Shown here piece by piece: positions 60,319 through 64,000 of a stretch of 64,000 nt of DNA. Made by a program: the position numbers and the translations under genes. Under the pieces are notes generated by a model, which worked only from the letters and a program-made list of their open reading frames with translations, ran no database searches and was not told the DNA's origin. The DNA comes from Microglena sp. YARC (Eukaryota > Chlorophyta > Chlorophyceae > Chlamydomonadales > Chlamydomonadaceae). The stretch spans positions 17,694,620 through 17,758,619 of the forward strand of contig CM039467.1 in assembly GCA_022414725.1 (NCBI GenBank). The letters run 5' to 3'. How positions within the stretch are numbered: position 1 is the stretch's first letter; each line of letters begins with the position of its first letter.

Positions 60319-61035
60319 CTACGAGTACATGTCGGTGTCGCGCTCATCAACGCAGTTCCTTAAGTAGCGCCTGGGGTGACACGCGACCCTGATCAACTCC
60401 TCGAAAAACGGCGTCTTGGCACTGAAACGGTCCACTGTGCGGTAGAGAGATTTCAGTTGCTGCTCGTAGGTTTTCCAATATACCATCTCGGATATACACG
60501 GCAAAACACCAACTGACAAGCCGACAGCGGCACGCTTCTGTTGCCATGCTATACCTCCCAACACGTATGGAGGAGGTTTCGGCTCGACACCGGGTGCAAC
60601 GTTGACCCATGTGTACTTGACCTTGTCGTTCTCATGGACCTCCTTTCTGTACCATTTAGACTTGAAAGGCTTCCTCACCGAATCAAGCACCTCGTGATAA
60701 ACGGCAATGCATCGACCTATCACTGACAAATCATCCTCCGGGACCAATTTAACGAAACGAGCCACACGAGATTTCCGGAGAGTCTTGTTTTTGCGGAGAT
60801 ACCGAATTAGTGCAGAGCGGGCCTCCGCTGGCCCAGCAGGAGACTGGATATACATGCAGTGCAACAGGTCTTTGATCTTGTAATCATGCTTCTTTGCAGG
60901 CAGTTCAGCTGCCGAACCATCCATAACCAACATGGCACCCATGACGTTCAGAACATTCGGGAGACCCAGTGTCGAGACCTTGTCAATACCACCGGTCTCG
61001 ACACTCACCCTGAACTGCTCCTCGTTGAATTGCAT
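60319..61035 (-). CDS. Unknown protein, paralogue of 58674-59531
   Basis: 238 residues, intact: MQFNEEQFRVSVETGGIDKV, a helical middle, one YTWVNVAPGVEPKPPP element (the paralogue has three), and the shared end CHPRRYLRNCVDERD. The difference in W-element number shows that these short elements expand or contract. No family is recognised. Confidence 0.6.
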   Translation of the reverse strand: MQFNEEQFRVSVETGGIDKVSTLGLPNVLNVMGAMLVMDGSAAELPAKKHDYKIKDLLHCMYIQSPAGPAEARSALIRYLRKNKTLRKSRVARFVKLVPEDDLSVIGRCIAVYHEVLDSVRKPFKSKWYRKEVHENDKVKYTWVNVAPGVEPKPPPYVLGGIAWQQKRAAVGLSVGVLPCISEMVYWKTYEQQLKSLYRTVDRFSAKTPFFEELIRVACHPRRYLRNCVDERDTDMYS

Positions 61036-61095
61036 AGCGAAAATATGGCATGGATGGAGGCAAGCAGTCTTTATGTGTGAATTTCTATTTTTTCA

Positions 61096-61815
61096 TTAGA
61101 CTTTTATGCCTTTACGTATCTTATCAACCCATTTGTTGAGCTCTTTTTCTTCATCATGTATTATATTTAACTCTTCTTCCATTTGTGATAGTACATGTTT
61201 ATACCAAGTGTCCAGTCCTGACTCTATATGTATATATTGTTTGAATACCTTTTGTAGTTGTTTCATTGCGGCTGGGACCGCGGTATTGAATTGCCTTTGC
61301 CCGGAACTTATTGTCATCGTGATTTGTTTCATGGCATAAGTGCCATTCATTAACGTTTCTAAACATAGTTTGAGGTTCTCGTCTTTGTACTTTTTGTAAA
61401 TTTCATGTTGATTTTCTTCACTCTCTTCATACACAATACGATAATGCTTATCATTATCATCCTTTAAGACGCGGAGAAGGCGAATAGCTTTCAAACACTC
61501 CTCATGGGTCTTTGCTTCATCATCATCATCATCGTTGGCCAGTCGGAACATGTTCAGCGCCTCGTTCAGTTCATCGTTTTTTTCAAAAATTCTAGTCAAT
61601 ACTTGATGGAGTTCAACAATAGTAATCAACACAGGGGTATATAAAAAACAGGCGATTCTGTCTATATCACAGAGCACTCTACGGCTATGGGTATATACAT
61701 GTTTTATTTTTTCATAACTTTCTAATGCCTTTGCACATTTCTTTATGTTTAATCTGTATACTTCCAGCCGGGTCTTGTTACAGGCAATGGTCTTTTCAAA
61801 CTCGATGTGTGTCAT
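61096..61815 (-). CDS. Helical protein, paralogue of 56987-57700
   Basis: 239 residues, intact. Long helices with an acidic patch (NDDDDDEAKTHEE) and the conserved stretches described for the 56987 copy (VPAAMKQLQKVFKQYIHIES). No membrane segment or catalytic motif is evident; probably a structural or scaffold protein. Confidence 0.55.
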   Translation of the reverse strand: MTHIEFEKTIACNKTRLEVYRLNIKKCAKALESYEKIKHVYTHSRRVLCDIDRIACFLYTPVLITIVELHQVLTRIFEKNDELNEALNMFRLANDDDDDEAKTHEECLKAIRLLRVLKDDNDKHYRIVYEESEENQHEIYKKYKDENLKLCLETLMNGTYAMKQITMTISSGQRQFNTAVPAAMKQLQKVFKQYIHIESGLDTWYKHVLSQMEEELNIIHDEEKELNKWVDKIRKGIKV

Positions 61816-61924
61816 CTTAACAGTAATTTAATGACATAAATATGTGTGGAACTGTATTAAAAAATGTAAAATGTTATAGTCCCACAAATGATAAACAAAC
61901 ACCATACACCACACACTCACAACA

Positions 61925-63022
61925 ATGGACACCTGTATACAACGAGAAATCAGCAAACACGTCATACAACGCATCGAAGCCGCCAAGCAAAAATGGGACT
62001 GGTTCAACTTGAGCAAAAACCCAAACATCACTTGGGAACTTGTAGAAAAAAACATAGAGGAGGCATGGGACTGGTTTAATCTTACAAAAAACCCATGCAT
62101 CACATGGAAAATTGTACAGGACAACATGGACAGGCCTTGGATATGGTTCAATCTAAGTAAAAACCCAAACATAACATGGGATAATGTGAGGGACAACTCA
62201 AAATTACATTGGGATTGGTTAGACATAAACATGAAAGCATACGTGACGTGGGAAATCATACAAGAACATCCGGACCTACTGTGGAACTGGTTGGGAATCA
62301 GCGCCAACCCGAACATCACATGGAAAATAGTCACAGAGAACCCAGATAGGCCGTGGAAATGGAGCGGGTTCAGCAGCAATCCAAACGTCACATGGGAGAT
62401 CGTCAGGGATAACCCAGACAAACTGTGGGACTACTACTGGCTCAGCAAACATCCAACGGTCACGGCGAGCATAGTAAACAACAACCCAGACATACCGTGG
62501 GACTGGGACATGCTCACTATGAACCCAAACATAATGCGGACCATAACCGAGGAAAAAACTGGCGATGCATGGGATTGGGACGTGTTATTTTTCGGATACC
62601 ATTACAAACTCCTGTACTGGTTCGTGGTCAGCGAAAGCGCAACATGGGACCTTGTAAAAAGCAAACCTGAGCAGCCATGGAATTGGTACAAACTAAGCAG
62701 AAATGCATACACCACATGGGACATTGTACTACACAACCCGTGTAGGCCATGGAGCTGGGACGGTCTCAGCGCGAACCCTAATATGACATGGGAGATTGTG
62801 CAGAACAACCCGGACAAACAGTGGGAATGGGAGGCTTTAAGCCGGAACCCGAGCATCATACTGTCCGATGGAGAACTCGTCAACATTGTACTGAGACACA
62901 GATCAGCCAAAACAATACAGAAAATATGGAGACACGCCATTGCCAACCCGAGCTACAAAGTCTGCAAGAACAGACTACTCAGGGAATTCAGCGAAGACCA
63001 ATATAATCAGGGAAATCAATGA
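61925..63022 (+). CDS. W-repeat protein J, intact
   Basis: 365 residues: MDTCIQREISKHVIQRIEAA, about 11-12 repeats including one degenerate repeat around residues 210-230 (FFGYHYKLLYWFVVSES), then RHRSAKTIQKIWRHAIANP and CKNRLLREFSEDQ. Like gene I it has MDT/MTL starts and a CKNR rather than CKRR tail, so I and J form a separate branch of the family from A-H. Confidence 0.85.
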   Translation: MDTCIQREISKHVIQRIEAAKQKWDWFNLSKNPNITWELVEKNIEEAWDWFNLTKNPCITWKIVQDNMDRPWIWFNLSKNPNITWDNVRDNSKLHWDWLDINMKAYVTWEIIQEHPDLLWNWLGISANPNITWKIVTENPDRPWKWSGFSSNPNVTWEIVRDNPDKLWDYYWLSKHPTVTASIVNNNPDIPWDWDMLTMNPNIMRTITEEKTGDAWDWDVLFFGYHYKLLYWFVVSESATWDLVKSKPEQPWNWYKLSRNAYTTWDIVLHNPCRPWSWDGLSANPNMTWEIVQNNPDKQWEWEALSRNPSIILSDGELVNIVLRHRSAKTIQKIWRHAIANPSYKVCKNRLLREFSEDQYNQGNQ

Positions 63023-63078
63023 AGATATGGGGTGGTGACCATCGAATGCTATTTATAATATGACTGTATTTACATAAT

Positions 63079-63350
63079 GTCTAGTGGAAAAACAACATGG
63101 CCCATACCCATCACCCCCAGTTCACCCATCTACCCCGAAAACACCAGGTGTGGCAACACCCCTCCAAAAAATAAAAATGCAAAAAAAACCAAAGAGGTGG
63201 ATACCAAAAGTCAGACCGAAGAGTTCACCTAAACGGGGGCAGTCGGGCTAACATAGTTTATCATAAAGGTGGGAGCAAAGAAGCCTACGTCAAAGTAGGA
63301 GGGGGATACAAAAGCCTGGACAAAAACTATGCGCTAATTAATTGATCTTC
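63079..63350 (+). pseudogene. Small Lys/Gly-rich protein, probable frameshift
   Basis: The ATG at 63079 opens MSSGKTTWPIPITPSSPIYP and ends after TEEFT at about 63234. Another frame continues with LNGGSRANIVYHKGG and YVKVGGGYKSLDKNYALIN to a TGA at 63345-63347. The Y-x-x-x-GG...Y-V-K-V-G-G pattern resembles short tail motifs of algal virus proteins. Joining the two is inference. Confidence 0.3.
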
Positions 63351-63354
63351 AGTG

Positions 63355-63735
63355 GGGCTTAAAGGATATCTTTTTTAACAATCCTTCATCTTTTTGTGAG
63401 TGTTTGGCAGATCCTGGCTTCTAGAACCCGTGTGAGTACACATACTGTATCAACACTAAAATGCGCCAACAGCGCCAGATCAAACGATTCTGCAACAAAG
63501 AAATGCCATACTCATCAAGTCATTTTCCTTAAGCGACATTTATAGTGGCAAAACATGATGCGCGCATTGCAGCTTCCAGGCAGCTCCGTTTCATGAGAAC
63601 ACATTATCCGAGTGTCACCGCTACACAAAATGACCACACCTTACATGGGGGGCGTCAAGGAGGAGCCTCGCTATCCACTCATGCTGTCCGCTAAGGCAGG
63701 CTACACGCATTGATGCACCAGACGATGTCTTTTCT
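63355..63735. other. Spacer at the right edge
   Basis: Starts with a GGGGCTTAAAGGATAT motif near 63354. GC content rises toward the ankyrin gene. A CCTTAAGCG word lies near 63528. No gene is seen. Confidence 0.35.
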
Positions 63736-64000
63736 CTAACCACCAAATGCCAAGAGAAGGCTGACAACTTCTACAAAGCCACCCCGTTTAGCCAAGGCCA
63801 GTGCACGCCCCCTCTGGCTGTCAGCTCGCGCAGGGTTGACTGGAGCAGACAAGAGGAGTCTGACCACCTCAGTGTGACCACCCTCAGCTGCTCTTGCTAG
63901 AGCACCTCCCCTCTGGCTGTCAGCTCGCGCAGGGTGGGCTGGAGCTGCCAGGAGGAGCCTTACTATCTCGGTGTGGCCACCCTCAGCTGCTCTCAATAGA
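63736..64000 (-). CDS. Ankyrin-repeat protein, partial
   Basis: The C-terminal end of a protein running off the window: two and a half ankyrin repeats with the pattern RAAEGGHTEVVRLLLSAPVN then ARADSQRG, ending LALAKRGGFVEVVSLLLAFG. Repeats are ~34 residues and GC-rich, with nearly identical DNA between copies (for example CTCTGGCTGTCAGCTCGCGC at 63811 and 63914), so the gene is young or recombining. Ankyrin repeats bind proteins. Composition differs strongly from the viral core genes; host or late acquisition are both possible. Confidence 0.75.
   Translation of the reverse strand, partial: LLRAAEGGHTEIVRLLLAAPAHPARADSQRGGALARAAEGGHTEVVRLLLSAPVNPARADSQRGRALALAKRGGFVEVVSLLLAFGG

Noticed and set aside
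552..63022. Reassigned stop codons (an alternative genetic code)
   Set aside because: All three stops occur in frame at single sites, while many long genes, including one of 1,047 codons, contain none; random nonsense mutation explains this better.

Overview
This window looks like a nucleocytoplasmic giant virus genome that sits in, or has passed through, a eukaryotic chromosome and is decaying there. Viral hallmarks seen in the sequence are a primase fused to a herpes-UL9-type origin-binding helicase (33.7-36.8 kb), a RecD-like SF1 helicase (6.1-8.6 kb), a 2-cysteine adaptor domain protein, amidoligase-like proteins, many short F-box-like and IQ-tailed paralogues, a fatty acid desaturase, and AAAATTGA boxes upstream of genes (the early promoter word known from mimiviruses). 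Genes are densely packed on both strands with short AT-rich spacers. The best guess is an Imitervirales-like virus. The host cannot be named from this sequence.

The eukaryotic imprint is just as clear. Four transposable elements of four classes each interrupt a viral reading frame, and each is flanked by a target-site duplication: a 298-bp MITE-like element in the Walker A motif of the helicase, a tRNA-derived SINE in a coiled-coil gene, a 5'-truncated LINE in one W-repeat gene, and a 9.3-kb DNA transposon with 29-bp perfect inverted repeats in another. About a dozen further genes carry exactly one in-frame TAA, TAG or TGA, or one frameshift, while homology continues beyond it. Together this fits an endogenous viral element that no longer replicates, although many genes remain open.

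Layout: 0-6 kb, a left flank with zinc-finger, PAQR and SET genes, tandem repeats and an apparently spliced gene; some of this may be host. 6-21 kb, helicase, LRAT, amidoligase, coiled-coil and F-box genes plus W-repeat genes A and B. 21.6-32.1 kb, W-repeat gene C split by the large transposon. 32-38 kb, replication genes with an origin-like inverted repeat beside them. 38-45 kb, a cluster of duplicated F-box-like/IQ genes with a shared promoter. 46-53 kb, a tandem array of five W-repeat genes separated by copies of a ~117-bp dispersed repeat. 53-64 kb, acetyltransferase, desaturase, two further W-repeat genes, two pairs of paralogous unknown genes and ankyrin repeats at the right edge.

The signature family is the W-repeat proteins. 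They have a short N-terminal module, about 11-16 copies of a 24-residue repeat (W-x-x-L-S-x-N-P-N-I-T-W pattern) and a C-terminal IQ-like helix. There are ten copies plus one fragment in 49 kb, ranging from intact to shattered.
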